A stretch of DNA of 64,000 bases from Phyllobacteriaceae bacterium. GTDB taxonomy: Bacteria > Pseudomonadota > Alphaproteobacteria > Rhizobiales > Rhizobiaceae. Numbering within the stretch: the stretch's first letter is position 1; every line of letters begins with the position of its first letter. The stretch spans positions 124,001 to 188,000 of the forward strand of contig JADJTR010000012.1 of the NCBI GenBank assembly GCA_016711085.1, written 5' to 3'. The notes beneath the pieces are model-generated. The model saw only the letters and a list, made by a program, of their open reading frames with translations. It searched no databases and was not told the DNA's origin. Positions 27,762 through 35,805 of this stretch are shown here, piece by piece. The translations under genes and the position numbers were made by a program.

Positions 27762-28310
27762 TCAGAACCACTTGGAGGCGAATTTGCGCATCGCGTCGGG
27801 AAACAGACCGTAGAGATCGGCGGTCGGCACCCAGATGCCGAGTCCCCAACGAAAGATCGCGGTCAACGCCAGCGCGGCGGCAAGGCCGGCGACAATCCAT
27901 TTGCGCTGGCGAAGCCCGACCCGAAACAGCAGGAACTGGATGAACAGCGCCGTCGACAGGAAATAGCCGGCTCGGCCGAGCAACCAGATGTAGCCGAGGA
28001 AATAGGCGAAAAACTCGATTGGCCGGAACCAGCCGAAAATGGCGGCGCGCGCCGCGGCGACTTCATCGCCGGTTGGCCGGTTGGCCATCAGATCGCGTCC
28101 GGCGAGAAAAAGCGTGACCGCGTTGCCGATGCACAGCACGGTCAGCGCGATAAGCGGCATGGTCCAGGGCTGCGTCCACCAGCCGGATTTGTCCGGGCCG
28201 CTTCTCGTGGCGAACGGCAACGCCGCCAGCAGGGCGAACGAGATCGCCGCGAAGACGCCGTTCAGCGCGAAGCTTTCCACCCTGTTTGTCGGCGTCGCAA
28301 CGTTCGACAC
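27762..28310 (-). CDS. tctB: Tripartite tricarboxylate transporter, small permease TctB
   Basis: The 182-residue membrane protein has four hydrophobic segments, as in TctB (ISFALLAALPFA, MPLIALTVLCIGNAVTLFLAG, IEFFAYFLGYIWLLG, IVAGLAAALALTAIFRWGLG). It sits between tctC and tctA, 9 bases before tctA. It partners TctA in the transporter. Confidence 0.9.
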   Translation of the reverse strand: MSNVATPTNRVESFALNGVFAAISFALLAALPFATRSGPDKSGWWTQPWTMPLIALTVLCIGNAVTLFLAGRDLMANRPTGDEVAAARAAIFGWFRPIEFFAYFLGYIWLLGRAGYFLSTALFIQFLLFRVGLRQRKWIVAGLAAALALTAIFRWGLGIWVPTADLYGLFPDAMRKFASKWF

Positions 28311-28367
28311 GGCTCCCTCCCCCGGATCAGACGAAAGCGGAGGCCCGAAAGGCCTCCGCGATAATCG

Positions 28368-29309
28368 TCAGTCTTTCACGCCGAGCTTTTCGCGCGTCAT
28401 CTTCAGCTTCTCGTAGTCCGTGTCGATGACCTTCTGCGATTCCGCCGCGTCCTTCCAGTAGACGAGCGCGCCGGTGGTGGCCGAGATTTCCTTGGCCTTG
28501 TCGCCCTCGACCACCGCCTTGGCGGCGGCGGCGATCTTGTCCTTGACGTCCTGCGGCGTGCCCTTCGGCACGAACAGGCCGTTCCACAGCGAGGCGTCGA
28601 CTCCGGTCTGCTCGCCGAGCGTCGGCACGTCCGGGGTCACCGAGGTGCGGCTTTCGGTGATCGTCGCAAGCACCTTGATGTCCTTCAGGCAGGGCAGCAC
28701 CAATTGCGCCGTGGTGTTGATGATATCGGCGTCGCCATTGCTCAGCGTGGCGCAGTCGACCATGTCGAAGGCGGCCTCGGCGGAGAATTTCCCGCCTTTC
28801 TCCTGCAGCGCCAGAACGCTCAACAACGTCGGCTCCAGGCCATAGCCGAAATGGCCGAGGCGGACCGGGTTGGTTTTGGAATGCTCGGCCAGCTCGGCCA
28901 CATTGGAATAGGGCGCGTCGCCTTTCGCCGCGATCAGGAAGGGGTAGGTGAGGAAAATGCCGACGACCTCGAAGGTGTCGCGCTTGAACGGGGCCTTGTC
29001 GCCCATGGTCTTCACCGTCGGCACGCCGACGACGAAGGAGCCGATGGTGTAGCCGTCGGGCGCGGCGTTGGCGACTTCGGTGGCGCCGACGACAGCGCCG
29101 CCGCCGGGACGGTTCACCACGGCGGCGGGCGCGCCGTACATTTCCTGGAATTTTTCCGCGATCAGGCGGGTAAGCACGTCCTCGAGGTCGCCCGGAGGCC
29201 ACGGCACGACGAACTGCACCGGCTTTTCGGGGTATTCGGCCAGCGCACCGGACGCGGCCGAAAGCGCGATGACGGCGGCGGCGACGCCGGCTTTGAGAAA
29301 CGACTTCAT
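28368..29309 (-). CDS. tctC: Tripartite tricarboxylate transporter, periplasmic binding protein TctC
   Basis: The 313-residue Bug/TctC-type solute-binding protein has a signal peptide (MKSFLKAGVAAAVIALSAASGALA, cut before EYPEKPVQ). The hallmark regions VPWPPGDLEDVLTRLIAEKFQ and VVNRPGGGAVVGATEVANAAPDGYTIG are present. GGGAG lies seven bases before the ATG. The ligand is unknown. It is first in the operon and divergent from an iclR gene that probably controls it. Confidence 0.93.
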   Translation of the reverse strand: MKSFLKAGVAAAVIALSAASGALAEYPEKPVQFVVPWPPGDLEDVLTRLIAEKFQEMYGAPAAVVNRPGGGAVVGATEVANAAPDGYTIGSFVVGVPTVKTMGDKAPFKRDTFEVVGIFLTYPFLIAAKGDAPYSNVAELAEHSKTNPVRLGHFGYGLEPTLLSVLALQEKGGKFSAEAAFDMVDCATLSNGDADIINTTAQLVLPCLKDIKVLATITESRTSVTPDVPTLGEQTGVDASLWNGLFVPKGTPQDVKDKIAAAAKAVVEGDKAKEISATTGALVYWKDAAESQKVIDTDYEKLKMTREKLGVKD

Positions 29310-29468
29310 GTTGCAGCTCCCTTCGGTTTCATTTCCGATCCTGCGATATGCCGGCCGCCCTTACTCGTTTCATTATTCGAACCGGCATTTCAAATATAGA
29401 CTTGCAAAAAACACCGGCAGGCGTCAAGCTGTTTCACACGTTAAAAATCCCGGAGGGACGGGCGGCAC

Positions 29469-30242
29469 ATGGGCACGGTCAGCAAGGCGCTCGGATTGAT
29501 CGATCTGTTGCAGGCGTCGAGCCAGCCGCTCGGCCTGACGGGAATCGCGCGCCGCGCCGGCTTCGACAAGGCGACGACGCGCCGGTTGCTGCTGGAACTC
29601 GTGGCCAATGGCTATGTCGAACAGGATCCGGAAACGCGCGACTATTCCCTCGGGCCGGCCCTGCAGGCGCTCGGCAGAGCGCGTGAGCAGCGTTTCCCGC
29701 TTTACCGGGCGCTGGAGCCGTCGATCAGGGCGCTTGCCGAACGGACCGGGGAAACCGTGCACGCGGCCGAATATTGCGCCGGGAACCTGTCGCCCATAGT
29801 CGTGATCGAGTCGGCCAAGGCCAACCGGGTCATTCTCGAAAGCGGCCTCAAACTGCCGTTGCATGCGACGGCGTCGGGCATCGCGTTTCTGGCGGCTTCG
29901 CCGGACGCCTTCATCGATCAGGTGTGCCGGCGGGTTCTGGCGCGCTACACCGGAGCGACCACGACCGATGCGGAGGCGCTGCGCCGGATCGTGGCGGAGA
30001 CGCGTCAACGCGGCTTTTCGCTGTCCGACCAGTCCTTCGAAGCGGAAGTGTCGAGCGTCGCGGCGGCGATCCGCTCGGCCTCGGGCAAACCGGTGGGCAC
30101 CATCGCCGTCGCCATGCCGACAAGCCGGATGACGCCGGAAATCGCCTTCGAATTCGGTGCGTTGGTCAAGGCGCAAGCGGAAGAGGTGTCCGCCCGCCTG
30201 TTCGGCAAGGCGAACGGCGAACCACTGCGCAAGGCCTCCTGA
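29469..30242 (+). CDS. IclR family transcriptional regulator
   Basis: The 257-residue regulator has an N-terminal winged helix (LGLTGIARRAGFDKATTRRLLLELVANGYV) and a C-terminal GAF-like effector domain (LPLHATASGIAFLAASP). It is divergent from tctC and three bases upstream of the HAD gene, so it probably regulates transporter and catabolic genes on both sides. The ligand is unknown. Confidence 0.9.
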   Translation: MGTVSKALGLIDLLQASSQPLGLTGIARRAGFDKATTRRLLLELVANGYVEQDPETRDYSLGPALQALGRAREQRFPLYRALEPSIRALAERTGETVHAAEYCAGNLSPIVVIESAKANRVILESGLKLPLHATASGIAFLAASPDAFIDQVCRRVLARYTGATTTDAEALRRIVAETRQRGFSLSDQSFEAEVSSVAAAIRSASGKPVGTIAVAMPTSRMTPEIAFEFGALVKAQAEEVSARLFGKANGEPLRKAS

Positions 30243-30245
30243 TCC

Positions 30246-30938
30246 ATGGAAAACGCGTCAGGCCAACTTTCGGGCAAGGCCCTTATTCTCGATTTCGGCG
30301 GAGTCGTCACCCGCACCCTGTTCGAAACCCACGCCATGACCGAACAGGCGCTTGGCCTGACGCGCGGAACCTTGACATGGCGCGGTCCTTTCGCTCCCGA
30401 TACCGATCCGCTTTGGGCGTCGATGCAACGCCGCGAGATCAGCGAGCGCGACTATTGGCTGGCGCGGGCGCGCGAGGTCGGCTTTCTCGTCGGCGAAGAC
30501 TGGACGACAATGGCCGAGTTTGTACGGCGGGCGCGTGGAGCGGACCCGGATCTTGTCATCCGGCCGGAAGCCCGCACCGCCATCGCAGCGGCCAAAGCGG
30601 CGGGAGCCAGGCTCGCCATCCTGTCCAACGAACTCGACCTGTTCTACGGCGCCGATTTCCGCGAGCGGCTGCCGCTACTCGCCGATTTCGACGTCATCGT
30701 CGACGCCACCCATTCCGGCATCCTCAAGCCGGATCCGCGCGCCTATGCCGATTGTCTCAACGCGCTCGGCGTCGCCTCCGGCGACGCCGTGTTCGTCGAT
30801 GACCAATCGAAGAATGTCGAAGGCGCCCGCGCCGCCGGCATCCCCACCATCCATTTCGACGTGAGCGAACCGGGCGCGAGCTTCGCCGAAGCGCTCGCCC
30901 TTCTCGGCGTCAGTTCCAAGGAGCCCGTCCATGCGTGA
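30246..30938 (+). CDS. HAD-superfamily hydrolase
   Basis: The 230-residue protein has HAD motif II in LAILSNEL, the Lys in SGILKPDPRAYADCLNALG and motif IV in AVFVDDQSKNVEGA. Motif I reads ALILDFGGVVT, so the usual second Asp of DxD is replaced by Gly (DFGG), a feature of haloacid dehalogenase/epoxide hydrolase-like HADs. The substrate is unknown. It overlaps the aminotransferase start by eight bases. Confidence 0.85.
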   Translation: MENASGQLSGKALILDFGGVVTRTLFETHAMTEQALGLTRGTLTWRGPFAPDTDPLWASMQRREISERDYWLARAREVGFLVGEDWTTMAEFVRRARGADPDLVIRPEARTAIAAAKAAGARLAILSNELDLFYGADFRERLPLLADFDVIVDATHSGILKPDPRAYADCLNALGVASGDAVFVDDQSKNVEGARAAGIPTIHFDVSEPGASFAEALALLGVSSKEPVHA

Positions 30939-32286
30939 AGCCAATTTCCTCATCGAGAACAATGCGCGCCATTTGTGGCATCCGATGGCGCATGCCGGCG
31001 AAATGCGCGCCCATCCGCCAAAGATCATTACAAGCGCGGCCGGCGTCGAGATCACCGACCTCGACGGCAAGACGGTGCTCGACGCCGTCGGCGGCCTGTG
31101 GAACGTCAATCTCGGCTATTCCTGCGAGCCGGTGAAGAAAGCGATCCGCGACCAGCTCGAGGCGCTGCCCTACTATTCGTCGTTTCGCGGCACGACCAAT
31201 CCGCCGATGATCGAATTGTCGTGGGAGCTTGCCGAATTCTTCAAGGCGGACGGGCTGACGCGGGCCTTTTACACCTCGGGCGGCTCGGACTCGGTGGAAA
31301 CGGCGCTGCGGCTGGCGCGCCAGTATCACAAACTCAACGGGCAGCCGGAACGCACCAAGTTCTATGCGCTGAAGAAGGGCTATCACGGCACCCATTTCGG
31401 CGGCGCCTCGGTCAACGGCAACGCCAATTTCCGCCGCGCCTACGAGCCGCTGCTGCCGGGCGTGTTCCATTTGCCGGCGCCGTGGGACTACCGCAACCCG
31501 TTCGGCGTCGCCGACGGGGCGGAGATCGCCCGGCGCATCGTCGCCCTGTTCGAGGACGAGATCGCCTTCCAGGGCGCCGACACCATCGCCGCCTTCATCA
31601 TGGAGCCGGTGCTCGGCGCCGGCGGCGTGATCGTGCCGCACGAAACCTTCATGCCCCTCATGCGCGCCGCGTGCGACCGTCACGGAATCCTGCTGATCGC
31701 CGACGAGGTGATCACCGCCTATGGCCGCACCGGCGCCTGGTCGGGCTCGCGGCTGTGGGGCGTGCAACCCGACCTGATGTGCACGGCCAAGGCCATCACC
31801 AACGGCTATTACCCGTTCGGCGCGGTGATGATCCACGACAAGCTCACCCAGGCTTTCGAAAGCTCGACATCGCCGCTGGCCTCGATCGGCCATGGCTACA
31901 CCTATTCGGGCCATCCGGTCGGCGCGGCGGCGGCGCTGGCGGCGCTGGCCGAGACGAAGCGGCTCGATCTGGCGGCCAACGCCGAGGCGCGCGGCGCGGA
32001 ATTGCTGGCGGGCCTGAACGATTTGCACGCGCGCCACGAACTCGTCGGCAATGCGCGCGGCAAGGGGCTGATGGCCTGCATCGAACTGGTGTCGGATCGG
32101 GAGAAGAAATCTGCCCCGGCCAGGGAAACCGTGCAGAAAGTGCAGGACGCGGCCTACGACGCCGGTGTGATGGTGCGCACCTCCGGCCCGAACGTCATCA
32201 TCTCGCCGCCGCTGATCGTGACCGCCGGCGACGTGCAGCGCATACTGGCGGCGCTCGACGCCGGCCTGAGCGCGGCGGCGGCATGA
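30931..32286 (+). CDS. Class III aminotransferase (omega-amino acid:pyruvate type)
   Basis: The 451-residue PLP enzyme has the N-terminus NNARHLWHPMAHAGEM, YTSGGSDSVETALRLARQYH, the Asp in LLIADEVITAYGRTG and the PLP Lys in LMCTAKAITNGYYPFGAVM. These match omega-aminotransferases that act on putrescine, beta-alanine or similar amines. It is last in the iclR-HAD-aminotransferase operon. With the divergent ALDH it suggests amine catabolism. Confidence 0.9.
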   Translation: MREANFLIENNARHLWHPMAHAGEMRAHPPKIITSAAGVEITDLDGKTVLDAVGGLWNVNLGYSCEPVKKAIRDQLEALPYYSSFRGTTNPPMIELSWELAEFFKADGLTRAFYTSGGSDSVETALRLARQYHKLNGQPERTKFYALKKGYHGTHFGGASVNGNANFRRAYEPLLPGVFHLPAPWDYRNPFGVADGAEIARRIVALFEDEIAFQGADTIAAFIMEPVLGAGGVIVPHETFMPLMRAACDRHGILLIADEVITAYGRTGAWSGSRLWGVQPDLMCTAKAITNGYYPFGAVMIHDKLTQAFESSTSPLASIGHGYTYSGHPVGAAAALAALAETKRLDLAANAEARGAELLAGLNDLHARHELVGNARGKGLMACIELVSDREKKSAPARETVQKVQDAAYDAGVMVRTSGPNVIISPPLIVTAGDVQRILAALDAGLSAAAA

Positions 32287-32309
32287 ACGGCGGACGACCC
32301 GGCTTGCGG

Positions 32310-32798
32310 TTATCGTCCACGCTTTCCCCGTTTCGGGTGATCGATGGCAGCGGCCTCGATGCGCGCCAATCCGGCCTCCAATTGCCCGACCCCGTTTTCG
32401 CCAAGAGTAGCTTTGAGGCGCGCCTCGAAATCCCGCGCCAGGGCGGACAGCACAGCGAAGCGGGTCCGGCCGACCTTGGTCAGCGCGAGCCACTCAACGC
32501 GGCGATCAGCCTCGTCGGTGGCGCGCGCCAGCCATTTGCGCTTTTCGAGCGCGGCGACGGCGCGGCTGACCTTGGTCTTGTGCATGGACGACAAGGCGCC
32601 GATTTCGGTCGCCGTGGATCGGGGCAATTGCGCCAGGATCGCCAACACCCGCCACTCCGGCCGATTGAGCCCGTATTTGTCCCTGTAAAGGCGGGAAAAG
32701 GCGAGGCTGACCTTTTCGGCGGCGGCATGCAGCCGGTAGGGCAGGAAACCGGACAGGATCAGGCCGGCGGCGGGTCGGTCCGGACTCGAAGACGTCAC
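32310..32798 (-). CDS. MarR family regulator
   Basis: The 162-residue winged-helix protein has a MarR core (EWRVLAILAQLPRSTATEIGALSSMHKTKVSRAVAALEKRKWLARATDEADRR). The GTG at 32798 is chosen because GAGG stands six bases upstream and the N-terminus then has normal length. It is divergent from the aromatic cluster beginning at 32937, with two 15-base direct repeats in between, and is its likely repressor. Confidence 0.85.
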   Translation of the reverse strand: MTSSSPDRPAAGLILSGFLPYRLHAAAEKVSLAFSRLYRDKYGLNRPEWRVLAILAQLPRSTATEIGALSSMHKTKVSRAVAALEKRKWLARATDEADRRVEWLALTKVGRTRFAVLSALARDFEARLKATLGENGVGQLEAGLARIEAAAIDHPKRGKRGR

Positions 32799-32813
32799 GA
32801 TAGCCTCGTTGAT

Positions 32814-32843
32814 GGTTACAAAATGAACGGTTACGAATGAAAC
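32814..32843. promoter_or_regulatory. Tandem 15-base repeats in the marR/MBL promoter region
   Basis: Two adjacent 15-base units starting GGTTAC (32814 and 32829) match at 11 of 15 positions. They lie between the divergent MarR gene and the aromatic cluster, where a MarR operator is expected. The spacing is unlike a simple palindrome, so the identity of the binding protein is a guess. Confidence 0.35.
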
Positions 32844-32880
32844 CAATAGCGCGACAAGCGCGGGAGGAAAAGACATAACA

Positions 32881-32940
32881 ATGCGCAGGAAACCGGAAAC
32901 CGCCGCCGGACGCGGCATGACGACAGGCGCGACGCCATGA
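32881..32940 (+). CDS. Possible 19-residue leader peptide
   Basis: A short frame of 19 codons (MRRKPETAAGRGMTTGATP) starts 13 bases after GGAGG and ends with TGA inside the ATGA that starts the next gene. It may be a translation-coupling leader. No better ribosome-binding site precedes the MBL start at 32937. It could equally be chance. Confidence 0.25.
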   Translation: MRRKPETAAGRGMTTGATP

Positions 32941-33813
32941 CCGCCCGAATCGTGCTGCTCGGCACGATAGGCGGACCGGCGGTGCGCCAGAACGGCTCGT
33001 GGCCGACGTCGTCGCTGATTGCGATCGGCGGTAGACTGGCGGTCGTCGATTGCGGCCACGGGGTCACGCGCGGACTCGTCGACGCCGGCGTGGGGCTGAA
33101 AGACCTGGCGATGATCTTCATCACCCATCTGCACTCCGACCACTATCTCGAACTCGGTCCGCTGCTGCACACGGCGTGGACGACAGGCTTTGCGCGCGCC
33201 GGTGCGCGTCTTCGGTCCGAGCGGGTTGAAGCGCCATGCCGAGTTGTTCATGGCGTCGATGGCATTCGACATCGACACGCGCATCGCCGACGAAGGCCGG
33301 CCGGATTTGCGCGGCCTCGTTCAGGTCATCGAATTCGACGAAGGCGTCGTGCTGGACGAGAAGGAATTCAGGGTCAGCGCGCTGCGCGTGCCGCATCCGC
33401 CCATCGTCGACGCCTTCGCCCTCAGATTCGAAAGCTGCGGCATGGCGATCGTGTTTTCGGGCGATACGGCCTATCATCCGCCGCTCGCCGATTTCGCCCG
33501 CGGCGCGGACCTGCTGATTCATGAGGCGATGCTGCGGCGCGGCGTTGAAGCCATCGTGTCGCGCACGCCAAATGTGACGACGCTGCGCGAGCACCTCTAC
33601 GCTGCCCACACCCTGGTCGAGGACGCCGGCCGAATCGCAACCGCCGCCGGCGTAAAGCACCTGGCGCTCAATCATTTGATTCCTTCCGACGACGCGACCG
33701 TGGTGGACAAGGATTGGCGAGCCGCCGCGGCGTCGACATGGTCGGGTCCGCTGAGTGTCGGGCGCGACGGGATGGAAATCCACATCGGGCCGGTGCGAAA
33801 GGAAACCGCATGA
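32937..33813 (+). pseudogene. MBL-fold metallohydrolase (RNase Z/arylsulfatase-like), frameshifted
   Basis: The N-terminal part (MTARIVLLGTIGGPAVRQNG) carries an intact zinc motif, FITHLHSDHYLELGPL. The later part, in the next frame, holds the FSGDTAYHPPLADFARGADLLIHEAML and LNHLIPSDD motifs. The frames join if one T is removed from TTT at 33189-33191, giving ..AWTTGLRAPVRVFGPSG and a protein of about 291 residues. It starts the rightward aromatic cluster and overlaps the next gene by ATGA. The substrate is unknown, perhaps a lactone or ester in the pathway. Confidence 0.8.
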
Positions 33814-34831
33814 AACTCGCCACCTTGAAAAACGGCAGACGCGACGGCCGGTTGGTTGTCGTCTCGAAAGATCTGACCCGGTACGCCGACGCCTCGTTTC
33901 TGGCCCCGACTCTGCAGGCGGCTTTGGACGACTGGACGCGGTACGCGCCACACCTGGCCGCCCTCGCGGAGAGCCTCGAACACGGCGCGCTGCCGAGCGG
34001 GCGTTTCCACGAACACGACGCTATGAGCCCGCTGCCGCGCGCCTATCAATGGGCTGACGGCTCGGCCTATGTGAACCATGTCGAACTGGTGCGAAAGGCG
34101 CGCGGGGCGGAGATGCCGGAGAGCTTCTGGAGTGACCCGCTGATGTACAGGGTGGTTCGGATGCGTTCCTCGGGCCGCGAGACCCGATCGTCATGGCCGA
34201 CGAGGCCTTCGGCATCGACCTGGAGGGCGAAGTGGCCGCAATCGTCGACGACGTGGCGATGGGCGCGACCCCGGGGGAAGCCGCCGCCGCCATACGTCTC
34301 ATCGTATTGGTCAACGACGTGTCGCTCAGGAACCTCATTCCGGCGGAACTGGCCAAGGGTTTCGGTTTCTTCCAGTCGAAGCCGTCGTCAGCGTTCTCGC
34401 CGGTCGCGGCGACCCCGGACGAACTCGGCGACGCCTGGCGGGACGGCAAGGTGCATCTGCCGCTCAGCGTCGATATCAACGGCAAGCCGTTCGGACGGGC
34501 CAACGCCGGAGTCGACATGACCTTCGATTTCGGCCGATTGATCGCGCACGCGGCGAAGACGCGGCCGCTTGGCGCCGGAACGATCATCGGCTCGGGCACT
34601 GTCTCCAACAAGGGCAGCGACGGCGGCCCCGGCCGGCCGGTCGCCGATGGCGGCGTCGGCTATTCGTGCATCGCCGAAGTGAGGACAATCGAAACCATCG
34701 GCGCCGGCAAGCCGGAAACGCCCTACCTGCGTTTCGGCGACACGGTGCGCATTGAGATGAAAGACGCCAAGGGTCATTCGATTTTCGGCGCGATCGAGCA
34801 AACCGTTACCCGACCGGATGGAGCGCAATGA
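33810..34831 (+). pseudogene. Fumarylacetoacetate hydrolase family protein, frameshifted
   Basis: The N-terminal MKLATLKNGRRDGRLVVVSKDL and SPLPRAYQWADGSAYVNHVELVRKARG are followed, after a frame change at about 34148, by MADEAFGIDLEGEVAAIVDDVAMG and NDVSLRNLIPAELAKGFGFFQSKP. One C is missing in TAC(C)AGG. Restoring it gives LMYQGGSDAFLGPRDPIVMADEAFG and a protein of about 340 residues. It resembles bacterial fumarylacetoacetase (fumarylacetoacetate to fumarate and acetoacetate), which fits the maleylacetoacetate isomerase at 38178. Confidence 0.85.
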
Positions 34832-35783
34832 AATGACAAAACAATTCGCCTCCGCCGGAGACATGGCCGAAAAGGCAATCTCGTTTACCGAGATCGGCCG
34901 CGACATCTATGCCTTCACGGCGCAGGGCGACCCGAATTCCGGCGTCATCGTCGGCGACGACAGCGTGATGGTGGTCGAGGCGCAGGCGACGCCTCGCCTG
35001 GCCGAAAAGGTCATCGAAAAGGTCCGCTCGGTCACGGAAAAACCAATCAGCCACCTGGTGCTGACCCACTATCATGCCGTTCGCGTTCTCGGCGCGTCGG
35101 CCTACATGGCCCCGACGGTGATCATGAGCGACAAGGCCCGCGCCATGGTGGCCGAGCGCGGCGCCGAGGACTGGGCGAGCGAGTTCCAGCGCTTTCCGCG
35201 CCTGTTCCAGGGCCATGAATCGATCCCCGGCCTGACCTGGCCGACGACCACCTTCTCGGACAAGATGACGGTTTATCTCGGCAAGCGCAGGGTTGACCTG
35301 ATGTTCCTCGGCCGGGCGCATACGGCCGGCGACATCGTCGCCAATGTGCCGGACGCCAACATCATGTTCACCGGCGACATCGTCGAGTACCACTCGGCCT
35401 GCTATTGCGGCGACGGCCACTTCGCCGATTGGCCGGCGACGCTGGAGCGCATTCGCGGCTTTCAGCCGGACGCCATCGGGCCGGGGCGCGGCGACGCGCT
35501 GGTCGGGCGCGAGGCGGTGGAGGCTGCGCTGGACCTGACGGCAAATTTCGTCCGGTCCACGTTCCGCCCGGCGGCGCGCGTGGCGCGCGGCGGCGGCGGG
35601 TTGAAACAGGCCTGGCAGGCGGTTCGGGCCGTGTGCGACCCGAAGTTCAAGGACTACGCCATCTACGAGCACTGCCTGCCGTTCAATGTCGCCCGCGCCT
35701 TTGACGAGGCGCTCGGCATCGACACGCCGCGCATCTGGACGGCCGAGCGCGATCTGGCGATGTGGCAGGCGCTGCAAGGCTGA
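34818..35783 (+). CDS. MBL-fold protein with a degenerate zinc motif
   Basis: The 321-residue product has the MBL fold (NSGVIVGDDSVMVVEAQATP, FLGRAHTAGDIVANVPDANIMFTGDIVE). Where the HxHxDH motif is expected it reads LTHYHAVRVLGAS, so Asp and the third His are replaced by Val and Arg. Related proteins in similar aromatic clusters share this form as far as I recall, so it may be a distinct subfamily. A start at the inner ATG (34833, MTKQFASAGD) is also possible. It overlaps the FAA gene. The role is unknown. Confidence 0.75.
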   Translation: MERNEMTKQFASAGDMAEKAISFTEIGRDIYAFTAQGDPNSGVIVGDDSVMVVEAQATPRLAEKVIEKVRSVTEKPISHLVLTHYHAVRVLGASAYMAPTVIMSDKARAMVAERGAEDWASEFQRFPRLFQGHESIPGLTWPTTTFSDKMTVYLGKRRVDLMFLGRAHTAGDIVANVPDANIMFTGDIVEYHSACYCGDGHFADWPATLERIRGFQPDAIGPGRGDALVGREAVEAALDLTANFVRSTFRPAARVARGGGGLKQAWQAVRAVCDPKFKDYAIYEHCLPFNVARAFDEALGIDTPRIWTAERDLAMWQALQG

Positions 35784-35805
35784 AGCGTCTTTCGGGAGGG
35801 AACCG

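Noticed and set aside
30246..30938. The HAD protein as a pseudo-enzyme because motif I lacks the second Asp
   Set aside because: DFGG in motif I occurs in functional HAD hydrolases of the haloacid dehalogenase/epoxide hydrolase type, and the other motifs are intact.
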